Virus record (IMG/VR): IMGVR_UViG_3300035698_007840
Location: 1 to 21,395 of that record
Reading direction: 5' to 3' (one strand)
Source: a virus
DNA: 21,395 nucleotides
The notes under the pieces were generated by a model. That model had not been told where the DNA came from and made no database searches. It saw nothing but the letters and a program-made list of their open reading frames with translations. The translations under genes were made by a program, and so were the position numbers. Numbering within the stretch: the first letter of the stretch is position 1; each line of letters opens with the position of its first letter. This document shows positions 1-6,996 of the stretch, in pieces.

Positions 1-20
1 AGGTTCGCGCGCGTTTCCCC

Positions 21-108
21 AGAAAAAAATCATGAAAAATATGGCAGAGTGCTGTAAAAATATGGCAGGGGTTTAGAAAAATGCTGGGTGGGTGCAAAAG
101 TTTGGCAG
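21..108. repeat. Phased A-tract / short direct repeats upstream of terminase
   Basis: The 13-nt word AAAAATATGGCAG occurs at 35-47 and 56-68. Degenerate copies follow at 77 (AAAAATGCTGGG) and 96-108 (AAAAGTTTGGCAG). A-tracts therefore start at about 35, 56, 77 and 96, close to 21 nt apart (two helical turns), with another seven-A run at 23-29. Such phasing predicts curved DNA. A 14-codon reading frame (32-76) runs through the first repeats and is probably incidental. The position directly before the terminase genes is where pac or cosB-like sites and TerS-binding repeats often lie; that role is inferred. It could instead be an operator or the tail of an upstream gene. Confidence 0.5.
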
Positions 109-290
109 CGATCGGTGGAGCAGAAAGTGCTTCCCTGGAAGTGCCGGCGCCCGGTTTTCTAAAAAAGTGTTACTGCAGCGGCACCCGGTTTACTTCAGGT
201 AACACCTGCCAAACCTGTGGCGGCCTGGCACGTTTGCCAGCCAGCACAACTGTGCCACCCCAAACCTGGGAGGAAAGGCCCCATGGGTAG
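81..290 (+). CDS. Small zinc-ribbon-like protein upstream of TerS
   Basis: A 69-residue reading frame with a compact Cys cluster at about residues 30-47: C-x-C, then about 13 residues later C-x2-C followed by GG. This has the look of a small zinc ribbon. It may be an accessory nucleic-acid-binding protein; in many HK97-like phages an HNH protein sits at this place, but I see no HNH motif here. The stop codon (288-290) overlaps the well-placed terminase small subunit start (283), which suggests translational coupling and supports the frame being real. The start is uncertain: ATG 81 has AGGGG upstream, but GTG 141 would give a 49-residue protein still containing all four cysteines. Confidence 0.55.
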   Translation: MLGGCKSLAAIGGAESASLEVPAPGFLKKCYCSGTRFTSGNTCQTCGGLARLPASTTVPPQTWEERPHG

Positions 291-666
291 GCATAAAACA
301 CCCAGCAATGTGCTGCGCAGAAAGGGGGCCTTTGCCAAAAACCCGGCCAGGGGCAAGGCGCGCGAGAATGAACCAGAGGTAAAGACCCCACTGGAGCGGC
401 CAATAGGGCGCTTTACCAAATCCCAGAAAGCCTGTTGGGAGCAGATAGCGCGCCAGTGCCCTGATGGTGTGCTAACCAGTGCAGACTCCATACTGGTAGA
501 GATGGCCGCGCGCCTGCTTTCAAAGATGAAAAACAAAGGATTAACGGCTGCAGAGCAGGGCCGGCTGCACAGCATGGTGGGCTCCATGGGTATGACTCCC
601 TCCGGCCGTGCCAGTTTAAACATTGGGGCCGGCGGTGGCGGGGCAGACCCCTATGACGAGTTTTGA
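283..666 (+). CDS. terS: Terminase small subunit (P27-like)
   Basis: 127 residues. The small terminase subunit recognises phage DNA and loads the large subunit during packaging. The N-terminus (MGRHKTPSNVL) and the near C-terminal motif GMTPSGRASL match the layout of P27-type small subunits, in which a basic GRP/K start and a hydrophobic G(L/M)TPSxR motif flank a helical core. ATG 283 is chosen because GGGAGGAAAG lies just upstream at about 269-278; the frame is open further upstream, but that stretch (PAQLCHPKPG) looks non-coding. It overlaps the zinc-ribbon gene by 8 nt and TerL by 14 nt, consistent with coupled translation. Confidence 0.85.
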   Translation: MGRHKTPSNVLRRKGAFAKNPARGKARENEPEVKTPLERPIGRFTKSQKACWEQIARQCPDGVLTSADSILVEMAARLLSKMKNKGLTAAEQGRLHSMVGSMGMTPSGRASLNIGAGGGGADPYDEF

Positions 667-2320
667 TAATGGCTATGTAGAGGGTGTGCTGGCTGGTGAT
701 ATTGTGGCGTGCGCTTTTACTATTGCCGCCTGCCAGCGCCATGATGATGATTTATACAGGTCAGATTTCGTCTTTGTTTTCGACGAAGACAGGGCGCTTC
801 GTGCTATTCGATTTATAGAAACTCTGCCCCATACAAAGGGGCGGTGGGCAGCCAAGAAAGAGCTACTGGTGCTGGAGCCCTGGCAGCGTTTCATTGTTGG
901 CAGTATCTTTGGCTGGGTGCACAGGGATACAGAGCTGCGCCGGTACGCAGAGGTGTACATTGAAGTGGCCCGGAAGAATGGCAAGAGCCTACTACTGGCT
1001 GCCATTGGCGTGCTGATGCTGCTAATAGATGGGGAGTTTGGCGCAGAAGTTTATGCCGGCGCCACAAACAAAGCCCAGGCCATGCAGGTATTTACACCCG
1101 CGCGCCTGATGTGCAAGCGCACCCCGGCCCTGGTGAAAAAATTCAATGTAGAAATAAACGCCAGCAACCTGTATTGCCCAGACGACGATTCCAAATTTGA
1201 GCCTGTAGTAGGAAACCCTGGAGACGGCCCCAGCCCTAGTTGCGCTATTGTTGACGAGTACCACGAACACAAAAGCCCAGACCTGTACGAGACAATGCAA
1301 ACTGGAATGGGAAGCAGAGACCAACCATTGCTGGCCGTGATAACCACGGCCGGAAATGACCAGGCTGGGCCTTGTTATCAGAAGCGCGACGAGGCCACTA
1401 AAATACTGTCCCGCGTATTTCCAGACGATAGTTTTTTCAGCATTATCTTTACCCTGGACAAAGGCGACGACTGGAAAGACCCGGCAGTGTGGCCAAAGGC
1501 CAACCCGAATATAGGCGTATCTGTTAAGCCAGAATATCTGGAGCGACAGGTGCGCAGCGCCATAAGGGCCCCGGAAAAACAGAGCGGCATTAAAACTAAA
1601 AACCTTAATATCTGGACAGGTGCAAAAGAGCAGTGGCTAAACACAGAGGACTGGGACAAGTGCGCACGGCCAGATATGAAGAAAGAAGATTGCAAGGGCT
1701 GGCACTTTGTGGCCGGCCTTGACCTTGCATCCAGTATCGATATTGCCGCGCGTATGGACTTGTTTTCCAAACGACGCGACGACGGCCAGCTGCAGTACCG
1801 CGCATTCTCCAAATTCTATCTGCCAGAGGGGAGGCTGGAGCACCTGCAGAACAGCAAGGTATTTATGGGCTGGGCAGAGCAAGGTTTTATAGAATTGATG
1901 GACGGAGAGGAGGTTAGCTTTGCCGAAGTAGAGCGGCATATTCTGGAGCTGCCAGACCAGCACCCGGTAAATGAAGTAGCATACGACCCGTGGCAGGCCA
2001 CCCAGATGGGGCAGAATCTGCGAGACGAGGGCGTGCTGGCCGTGAAGTTTCCCAACACTGTTGGCAATATGTCGCCAGCAATGAAAGAGCTGGAGGGCGC
2101 CCTGGCCGGTGGCCGGTTTGAACATGACGGCAATCCAGTGCTAAATTGGATGGCCAGCAATGTAACCAACAAGCCAGACAAGAAGCAGAATTACTTTCCT
2201 GATAAATCAGGGAAGCACAACAAAATAGATGGTATTGTGGCCCTACTATTTGCAGTGGGCCGCGCTATGTATCAGGAGGACAGTGGAGACCTGCAGGGGT
2301 TTCTGGATTCTATTAAATGA
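653..2320 (+). CDS. terL: Terminase large subunit, HK97/Terminase_1 type
   Basis: 555 residues from ATG 653. It is the ATPase and nuclease motor that pumps DNA into the procapsid through the portal. The N-terminus (YVEGVLAGDIVAC) is the usual start of this family. Walker A is ARKNGKS at about residues 106-112, Walker B is CAIVDE at about 197-202, and the coupling motif ITTAGN follows at about 230. The RNase H-like nuclease half begins at GLDLASS near residue 355, supplying the first catalytic Asp. An upstream in-frame ATG at 623 is rejected because 653 fits the family start and the short gene overlap. The stop overlaps the portal start at ATGA (2317-2320). Confidence 0.95.
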   Translation: MTSFDNGYVEGVLAGDIVACAFTIAACQRHDDDLYRSDFVFVFDEDRALRAIRFIETLPHTKGRWAAKKELLVLEPWQRFIVGSIFGWVHRDTELRRYAEVYIEVARKNGKSLLLAAIGVLMLLIDGEFGAEVYAGATNKAQAMQVFTPARLMCKRTPALVKKFNVEINASNLYCPDDDSKFEPVVGNPGDGPSPSCAIVDEYHEHKSPDLYETMQTGMGSRDQPLLAVITTAGNDQAGPCYQKRDEATKILSRVFPDDSFFSIIFTLDKGDDWKDPAVWPKANPNIGVSVKPEYLERQVRSAIRAPEKQSGIKTKNLNIWTGAKEQWLNTEDWDKCARPDMKKEDCKGWHFVAGLDLASSIDIAARMDLFSKRRDDGQLQYRAFSKFYLPEGRLEHLQNSKVFMGWAEQGFIELMDGEEVSFAEVERHILELPDQHPVNEVAYDPWQATQMGQNLRDEGVLAVKFPNTVGNMSPAMKELEGALAGGRFEHDGNPVLNWMASNVTNKPDKKQNYFPDKSGKHNKIDGIVALLFAVGRAMYQEDSGDLQGFLDSIK

Positions 2321-3573
2321 AATACTTTAACCCGTTTCTCTCCTGGGGTGGTTTCGGCACCCTGTCAAATCCCGACCAGGGGCCACAGCAACCATCTAAG
2401 CGCACCCTGGGAACAGAGGCCGGGGTAAGCGTTTCAGACGAGCAAGCGCTAAAACTTAGCGCTGTCTGGGCCAGCCTGCAGCTGATTACCTACAGCGTGG
2501 CCGGCCTGCCTCTGCAGGTTTTCCAGGAGACGGCCAGCGGCCGCAAGCCCCTGGAATCACGCCACCCCATTAAAGAGATATTCCACGGCAAGCCAAACCC
2601 CTATATGAAGGCGCGAGACTTTCGTATAGCAATGACCATGCAGAGCGCCCTGTTTAATAACGCCTATGCTGAAAAGCTGTTTTCTGGTGAGCGCGTAGTG
2701 GGCCTAATACCATTACGCCCTGGAAGAATGACCCCGCACCTGGACAATACCGGCACGCTGACATATCACTACAGGGTGAAGGAGGGGGTAAAAATATTCT
2801 CTGCCAATTCAATCATGCACCTAAAAGGCATGGGCACAGACGGCATAGTGGGCGCCGGCCGCGCGGATTATGCGCGGGAGACTTTCGGACTTACCCAGGC
2901 CGCGCACACGTTTGCAGCAAAGCAGTTTGCCAATGGCGGCCGCCCCGGGGGCTACATCACTTACGATAAGTTTCTAAAGCCAGAACAGCGCGAACAGGCC
3001 AAGGCGTTATATGAAGGAATGAGCGAGGGCTCTGTTCAAGCCAACAAACTCTGGGTACTAGAGGGGGGCATGAAGTACGAGGGCCTGGACTTTGCGGCAG
3101 ATCAAATGCAAATGATTTCCACCCGCACCCTGCAGCTGTCAGAAATAGCGCGTTTCTTTGGCGTGCCCGGCGTCATGATCGGTGCCGGCGATAGCAGCAC
3201 CAGCGCCTGGCCGGCCAGCTTTGAGCAGCAAATGCTAAGTTTTCTAACTTTCACTATCCAGTCTTATACAGACGAGTGGGAGGCCGCCATCATCGATAGC
3301 CTGGCAGAGCCTGGCAGTAACATTGGCGTAGACCACGACAACACCCCGCTGGTTAAAATGGACAGCACCAGCCGCGCAAACTACTGGGGCAAGCTGGTAC
3401 AGAACGGCTTGGCCACCAGGAACGAGGCACGCCTGGCCAACAATCTGCCGAAGTCAGAAGACCCCGGCGCCGACCTGTTGACAGTGCAGAGTAATTTAAT
3501 GACTATAGAAGCATTGGAGGGCATCACAGATGCTACACAAACTGGACAACCCGCTGGCACGGTGTCAGCTTAG
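2317..3573 (+). CDS. Portal protein, HK97 family
   Basis: 418 residues, the normal size for an HK97-type portal. The dodecameric portal forms the DNA channel at one capsid vertex and docks terminase and later the connectors. Family features include the early segment ALKLSAVWASLQLI (first helix after a short leader), an ALFNNAYAEK helix, IMHLKGMGTDG in the wing, and EIARFFGVPGVMIG followed by FEQQMLSFLTFTIQ in the stem/crown region. The C-terminus has the usual ATRNEARLANNLP motif. Translation is coupled to TerL by an ATGA overlap and the gene overlaps the protease by 44 nt. Confidence 0.95.
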   Translation: MKYFNPFLSWGGFGTLSNPDQGPQQPSKRTLGTEAGVSVSDEQALKLSAVWASLQLITYSVAGLPLQVFQETASGRKPLESRHPIKEIFHGKPNPYMKARDFRIAMTMQSALFNNAYAEKLFSGERVVGLIPLRPGRMTPHLDNTGTLTYHYRVKEGVKIFSANSIMHLKGMGTDGIVGAGRADYARETFGLTQAAHTFAAKQFANGGRPGGYITYDKFLKPEQREQAKALYEGMSEGSVQANKLWVLEGGMKYEGLDFAADQMQMISTRTLQLSEIARFFGVPGVMIGAGDSSTSAWPASFEQQMLSFLTFTIQSYTDEWEAAIIDSLAEPGSNIGVDHDNTPLVKMDSTSRANYWGKLVQNGLATRNEARLANNLPKSEDPGADLLTVQSNLMTIEALEGITDATQTGQPAGTVSA

Positions 3574-4255
3574 CCTTAAAATGGATGGTGCTGCCACAGC
3601 AGAGCGCGGCACCTTTGAGGGCTACGCCTCAGTATTCGATGGGCTAGACTCCTACGAGGACACCATTCTGCCCGGCGCATTCAAAGAGAGCCTGGCCAGC
3701 GGCAACAAGGTTAAAGGCTTTGTGAACCATGATAGCCGGGACATACCCGTTATAGACTGGGTGCACATGGAGGAGGACGCCACAGGTCTGCGCGTCGTGG
3801 GTAAAATTGATTTCCGTCACCACCTTGGCGAGAGCCTGCACAGCGCCATGGAGCGTGAAGCACTGGACGGCCTTTCTATTGGCTTTGTAATGGGCAAAGA
3901 CGACTATGACTTAAAAGACCCGGAGCAAGAGGACTACCCATGGCTAGAGGGCGGCCGGGACATTAAGAATCTGGAACTACGCGAAATATCCGCTGTGACT
4001 TTCCCGGCTGATAGTGACGCAAGAATATCCGGCGTGAAGCTGGAGCGCGGAGAGCTTCTAACTCTGCGGGAGTTTGAGCAGCACCTACGGGATGTAGGGG
4101 GCTTTTCAAAATCCAGGGCCACTGCTTTTGTATCGGCATTGGCTACTGTGGCCAGGGGGGAGCCCTGCCCAGAGGTAGAGGAGAAACTAACCAGCGGCCT
4201 CCCAGAGGCTACGGAAATGCTCAAGGGCTTGCGCCAGAAACTGGCACGGTTATAG
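3530..4255 (+). CDS. Prohead protease, HK97-type (peptidase S78)
   Basis: 241 residues. It cleaves the capsid delta domain and itself during procapsid maturation. The beta-rich start GTFEGYASVF is the family signature. The likely catalytic His is H67 in FVNHDS, the likely Ser is S116 in LDGLSIGF, and an acidic residue (E152 in LELREIS) sits where the family has its third conserved residue. The C-terminal 60 residues, with a predicted helical LREFEQHLRDVGGFSKS segment, are probably the self-cleaved tail. ATG 3530 has a good GGAGGG (3516-3521) 8 nt upstream; M18 is an alternative start, but it would lose the first beta strand. The gene begins inside the portal gene. Confidence 0.93.
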   Translation: MLHKLDNPLARCQLSLKMDGAATAERGTFEGYASVFDGLDSYEDTILPGAFKESLASGNKVKGFVNHDSRDIPVIDWVHMEEDATGLRVVGKIDFRHHLGESLHSAMEREALDGLSIGFVMGKDDYDLKDPEQEDYPWLEGGRDIKNLELREISAVTFPADSDARISGVKLERGELLTLREFEQHLRDVGGFSKSRATAFVSALATVARGEPCPEVEEKLTSGLPEATEMLKGLRQKLARL

Positions 4256-4296
4256 TAGAGGCCTGAGCACCACAAACATTATTAGGAGTCACTACC

Positions 4297-5520
4297 ATGA
4301 CACCCGAAGAAAAAGCAACAGCGGATAAGCTAGACGCTGTAGTACAGGTACGCGCACTGGAGGCAACAGTGCTGGAGAAGTTCGAGCAGATTTCTGCTAA
4401 CGCCACGCAGCTGCGCGGTGAAATAGAAACTCTGGGCACGACCAATACAGAGACCATGTCCAAGCATGAGAAACTGCTGGAGGACTATAATGGTCTCTAT
4501 GCGCGCCTGAAAGAAGTGGAGCTGCGCGGTGCAATTCAGCCCGGCCATTTGGAATTTGGCGTAAAGGTAGACCTGGGCGCAGACTTCATTGAGTGCGACG
4601 GATTCAAGTCTGTGAAGGAAGGCGGCGCAGTCTCTGGGCGCATGGAAGTCAAAACAGCTATTGTGAACGCGACAGGCCAAGGCCAGCCGCTAGTACCGGC
4701 AGACCGCCTGGCCGGTATCGCTACCACGCCAGACCGCGTTATGCGCTTGATTCAGCTCATAAACGAAACGCCTACCAATTCCAACCTGGTGGAGTTTACG
4801 CGAGAGTCTACCTTTACCAACGCAGCTGCAGGACAGGGCACAGGCTCCAGCCCGGAATCCTTTGAGAATGTAGCCAAGGCAGAATCTGGCATTACGTTTG
4901 CACTGGCCCAGGAGCCTGTTATTACACTGGCGCACTTTGTGCCGGCGTCTAAGCAGGTGCTTGAGGATAGTGCAAGCCTGGCGAGCCATATCAACAGCCG
5001 CCTGATGTACGGCCTGGCACTCAAGAAAGAATCGGAAATGCTGACAGGTACAGGCGGTGGGCACCAGCTCAATGGCTTGTATACCCAGGCAACGGCCTAT
5101 GCTGCTTACAGCTCACCAGAGCCAGCGAACAAGATTGACCGGATCCGCGATGCTGTGCGACAGGCCCAGGTAAGTGAGTACACGCCAGACTTTTTGGTGC
5201 TCAATCCTCTGGATTGGTTTGAGATTGAGATTACCAAGGTCAGCGGTTCAGATAACCGCTATGTGGTAGGCGATCCGCGCAGCCTGTTACCGCCACAGCT
5301 CTGGGGCTTGCCTGTTGTTGTCACCAACAGCATGACAGCCGGCCAGTTTCTGTTGGGCAACTCTATGTCTGCAGAGCTGAAAAACCGTGAGCAGAGTTCT
5401 ATTGAGGTTAGCCGGGAGCACTCGGACAACTTCACCAAGAACATGGTAACTGTGCTGGCAGAGGAGCGCGCGGCGCTAATCTGTTTCCGCACTGAGGCGT
5501 TTATCAAAGGCACCCTGTAA
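4297..5520 (+). CDS. Major capsid protein, HK97 fold with N-terminal delta domain
   Basis: 407 residues. Residues 1 to about 78 are charged and heptad-like, a coiled-coil scaffold (delta) domain expected to be removed by the protease; cleavage probably falls at about residues 100-120, before the TAIVNATGQGQPLVP segment. The remainder has the HK97-fold pattern: a TPDRVMRLIQLI helix, a GSSPES/KAESGITFALAQEPV E-loop region, a long spine helix (LEDSASLASHINSRL) and the C-terminal SREHSDNFTKNMVTVLAEERAALICFR strands. A strong AGGAG (4284-4288) lies 8 nt before ATG 4297, consistent with high expression. A hairpin terminator follows the gene. Confidence 0.95.
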   Translation: MTPEEKATADKLDAVVQVRALEATVLEKFEQISANATQLRGEIETLGTTNTETMSKHEKLLEDYNGLYARLKEVELRGAIQPGHLEFGVKVDLGADFIECDGFKSVKEGGAVSGRMEVKTAIVNATGQGQPLVPADRLAGIATTPDRVMRLIQLINETPTNSNLVEFTRESTFTNAAAGQGTGSSPESFENVAKAESGITFALAQEPVITLAHFVPASKQVLEDSASLASHINSRLMYGLALKKESEMLTGTGGGHQLNGLYTQATAYAAYSSPEPANKIDRIRDAVRQAQVSEYTPDFLVLNPLDWFEIEITKVSGSDNRYVVGDPRSLLPPQLWGLPVVVTNSMTAGQFLLGNSMSAELKNREQSSIEVSREHSDNFTKNMVTVLAEERAALICFRTEAFIKGTL

Positions 5521-5555
5521 CAGGACACCCTGAAACAGTAGCCAAGTAGGAAAAC

Positions 5556-5580
5556 GGAAAGGGGCGCAAGCCCCTTTCTT
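5556..5580 (+). terminator. Hairpin terminator after the capsid gene
   Basis: An 8-bp perfect stem AAAGGGGC / GCCCCTTT (5558-5565 and 5570-5577) closes on a GCAA (GNRA) tetraloop. It extends to 9-10 bp by a G-C and a G-U pair. The downstream tract TTTCTTGTCT is only moderately T-rich, so termination may be partial, allowing capsid to be made in excess of downstream genes. Confidence 0.75.
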
Positions 5581-5606
5581 GTCTAACTAACGGGAGTACG
5601 TTAAAA

Positions 5607-5849
5607 ATGAAACAGCTAATTATTCAACGCCCCACCCTTTGCAATGGCACCTGGTATTACCCGGCGCCCAAAGCGCAAGAAGTAGGGAACGAGGACGCGG
5701 CCACGCTTATAGGCTCTGGCAACGCGAAAGAATTCTGCACTAAGGCGGTGGACAAGACAGAAAAAAAGTCTGTGTCTGCGTCGGGGGCGGCCCCAGCCTC
5801 AGACAAGAAGACGCCCAGAAAGCGGAAGCCTGCCAACAAAAAGGCCTAG
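5607..5849 (+). CDS. Small post-capsid protein with basic tail; zero frame of a candidate -1 frameshift
   Basis: 80 residues with GGGAG about 10 nt before ATG 5607. The first 45 residues (NGTWYYPAPKAQEVGNEDAA, then TLIGSGNAKEF) follow the pattern of small proteins found just after the capsid gene in many siphoviruses: an xNGxxYxxGxxxEVxxxDAxxLIxxGxA core (DUF7210-like by pattern) followed by a Ser/Ala linker and a Lys/Arg-rich tail. Function is unknown; a head-associated role is plausible from position. The codons GAA AAA AAG at residues 52-54 contain an A AAA AAG slippery heptamer in the correct phase. The last 82 nt of the gene are also open in the -1 frame and encode conserved residues of the next protein, so this stretch is probably dual-coding. 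Confidence 0.75.
   Translation: MKQLIIQRPTLCNGTWYYPAPKAQEVGNEDAATLIGSGNAKEFCTKAVDKTEKKSVSASGAAPASDKKTPRKRKPANKKA
5762..5805 (+). promoter_or_regulatory. Candidate programmed -1 ribosomal frameshift signal (A AAA AAG plus hairpin)
   Basis: The heptamer A AAA AAG (5762-5768) is in phase with the 80-residue gene (GAA AAA AAG TCT), the same heptamer and phase as the E. coli dnaX site. Four nucleotides downstream is a foldable element: TGTCTG (5773-5778) pairs with CAGACA (5800-5805), with an inner GGGG (5784-5787) / CCCC (5791-5794) stem on a three-base loop. An alternative inner pairing is also possible. A purine-rich AAGGCGGTGG (5742-5751) upstream could act as a weak Shine-Dalgarno-like stimulator. 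After a -1 shift the next codon is GTC at 5768, which enters the VCVCVGGGPSL reading frame. Confidence 0.75.
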
Positions 5850-6379
5850 TATCGCTGCTGGTTATTAATACCAGCTACCAGATATTGCCAAGCGCTAACT
5901 ACCACTATGCAGCAGACCATAAGTGGTGGAATGTGCACCTGGGCAGGGTACAGGCAGAGCTAGCCGGCGAATCATTCACACAGTACCGCGACGAGGCAGA
6001 GCTGGACTTTGCCACCCGGCGCGGAATTCACCCTGTTCCTGCAGTAAACAATCCCGGCCTGGGGCATGAGCTGCTGCACCTGAACAGTAACAGCGGCGCC
6101 CAGGCTATCAACTTGCTATACCTGATGGGCTACAAGCGCATAATCCTACTGGGCTACGATATGCAGAATACGGGCGGCAAATCACACTGGCACGGAGACC
6201 ACCCGCTACCACTGAGCAATGGGCAATACCACGCCTACCAGTCTAGCTTTAGGCAGCTGTCTGCAGACCTGGAGGCCAGGGGCGTGGACGTTATCAACAG
6301 CAGCCCGGAGACAGGCCTAACGCACTTTAGGCGACTACCATTAGACGAGGCCCTGGCATTGCCCCAGGCTGGACTGTGA
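5768..6379 (+). CDS. DUF115/Maf-like protein, reached by -1 frameshift (257-residue fusion with 5607 gene)
   Basis: The -1 frame is open from 5744 to 6379. It encodes VCVGGGPSL, then NTSYQILPSANYHYAADHKWW, then SGAQAINLLYLMGYKRIILLGYDM and HWHGDHP. These resemble the DUF115 (MptE-like/Maf) fold: a Gly-rich GxGPSL loop, a central N-x-SY strand, a WW motif and a (I/V)xLxGxD(M/L) strand. No ATG, GTG or TTG precedes the GGGPSL motif in this frame. The first usable start, TTG 5885, would delete the Gly-rich loop and first strands. With a slip at 5762-5768 the product would be 54 residues of the post-capsid protein plus 203 residues of this domain. A single-base sequencing error is the main alternative. 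The stop overlaps the next start at GTGA. Maf proteins of this fold are linked to flagellin glycosylation; activity here is inferred only. Confidence 0.75.
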   Translation, partial: VCVCVGGGPSLRQEDAQKAEACQQKGLVSLLVINTSYQILPSANYHYAADHKWWNVHLGRVQAELAGESFTQYRDEAELDFATRRGIHPVPAVNNPGLGHELLHLNSNSGAQAINLLYLMGYKRIILLGYDMQNTGGKSHWHGDHPLPLSNGQYHAYQSSFRQLSADLEARGVDVINSSPETGLTHFRRLPLDEALALPQAGL

Positions 6380-6996
6380 GGGGCGTTATAGTTGGCACGG
6401 GGCCAAGTCTTACAGAGGACGCCTTGGAGCGCCTACGGCGCACACGCCTGCCCCTGTTTGGTTGTAACAACACTTACCAGGTGCTGCCACTAACGGCCCT
6501 GCTGGCGTGCAATCCTGAGTGGTGGGACTATTACCACCCGCGTGATGCACTACTATCAGCCGGCCGCTTTGACAAGTGGAGCTGGGACATTGAAACCTGC
6601 AGGCGTTATAACTTGCGCTATGTGCGCGGGGTTTGGGCTGATTCATTGAGCACCCACCCTGGTGTTATTCACTACGGCCACAGCTCTGGCTACCAGCTTA
6701 TAAACTTAGCTTTTAACAAATATGGCATTACAGAGCTGGTGCTGATAGGTTTCGATTTAAGATACCCGGCCGGCTACGACAGCAGCGCGAAAAAAACAGG
6801 AGGAGCGCGGCACTTTTTTGGCGAGTATCCCAAAGAGCTGGAGCACTGGCCTAGCTGTCCTGGTGGCAATATGCAGGGATTGCTGGACTGCTATAAAACA
6901 ATCGATACAGAGAAGCTGGGTATACGCATAATCAACTGTTCACCCGGCAGCGCGCTGGATTTTTTTGAAACTGGAAAGTTAGAGGAGTGGGTGTAA
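6376..6996 (+). CDS. DUF115/Maf-like protein, paralogue of the preceding gene
   Basis: 206 residues from GTG 6376, overlapping the previous stop at GTGA. The N-terminus VIVGTGPSLTEDAL is the Gly-rich loop of the DUF115/MptE-like fold. It is followed by NNTYQVLPLTALLACNPEWW, then GHSSGYQLINLAFNKYGITE (about 101-120), LVLIGFDLRYP (about 121-131), and HFF and INCSPGSAL near the C-terminus. The motif order matches the frameshifted protein next door one for one, so the pair arose by duplication or paired acquisition. It lacks the HWHGDHP motif of its neighbour; the equivalent position reads RHFFGEYP. The family includes Maf-type flagellin glycosylation factors and 6-hydroxymethylpterin pyrophosphokinases. 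A role in sugar or nucleotide-sugar transfer is suggested by the glycosyltransferase neighbours but not shown. Confidence 0.75.
   Translation: MRGVIVGTGPSLTEDALERLRRTRLPLFGCNNTYQVLPLTALLACNPEWWDYYHPRDALLSAGRFDKWSWDIETCRRYNLRYVRGVWADSLSTHPGVIHYGHSSGYQLINLAFNKYGITELVLIGFDLRYPAGYDSSAKKTGGARHFFGEYPKELEHWPSCPGGNMQGLLDCYKTIDTEKLGIRIINCSPGSALDFFETGKLEEWV

Noticed and set aside
623-652. Upstream in-frame start for the large terminase
   Set aside because: The ten extra residues do not fit the family; ATG 653 gives the usual N-terminus and a short overlap with TerS.
5885-6379. TTG-initiated 164-residue protein as the true form of the first DUF115-like gene
   Set aside because: It would lack the Gly-rich GGGPSL loop and the first strand-helix unit that the -1 frame encodes upstream and the paralogue retains; no convincing ribosome site precedes TTG 5885.
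6790-6796. Seven-A run in the second DUF115-like gene as another frameshift site
   Set aside because: The phase is G AAA AAA C, so P-site re-pairing would be poor, and I saw no useful -1 continuation.
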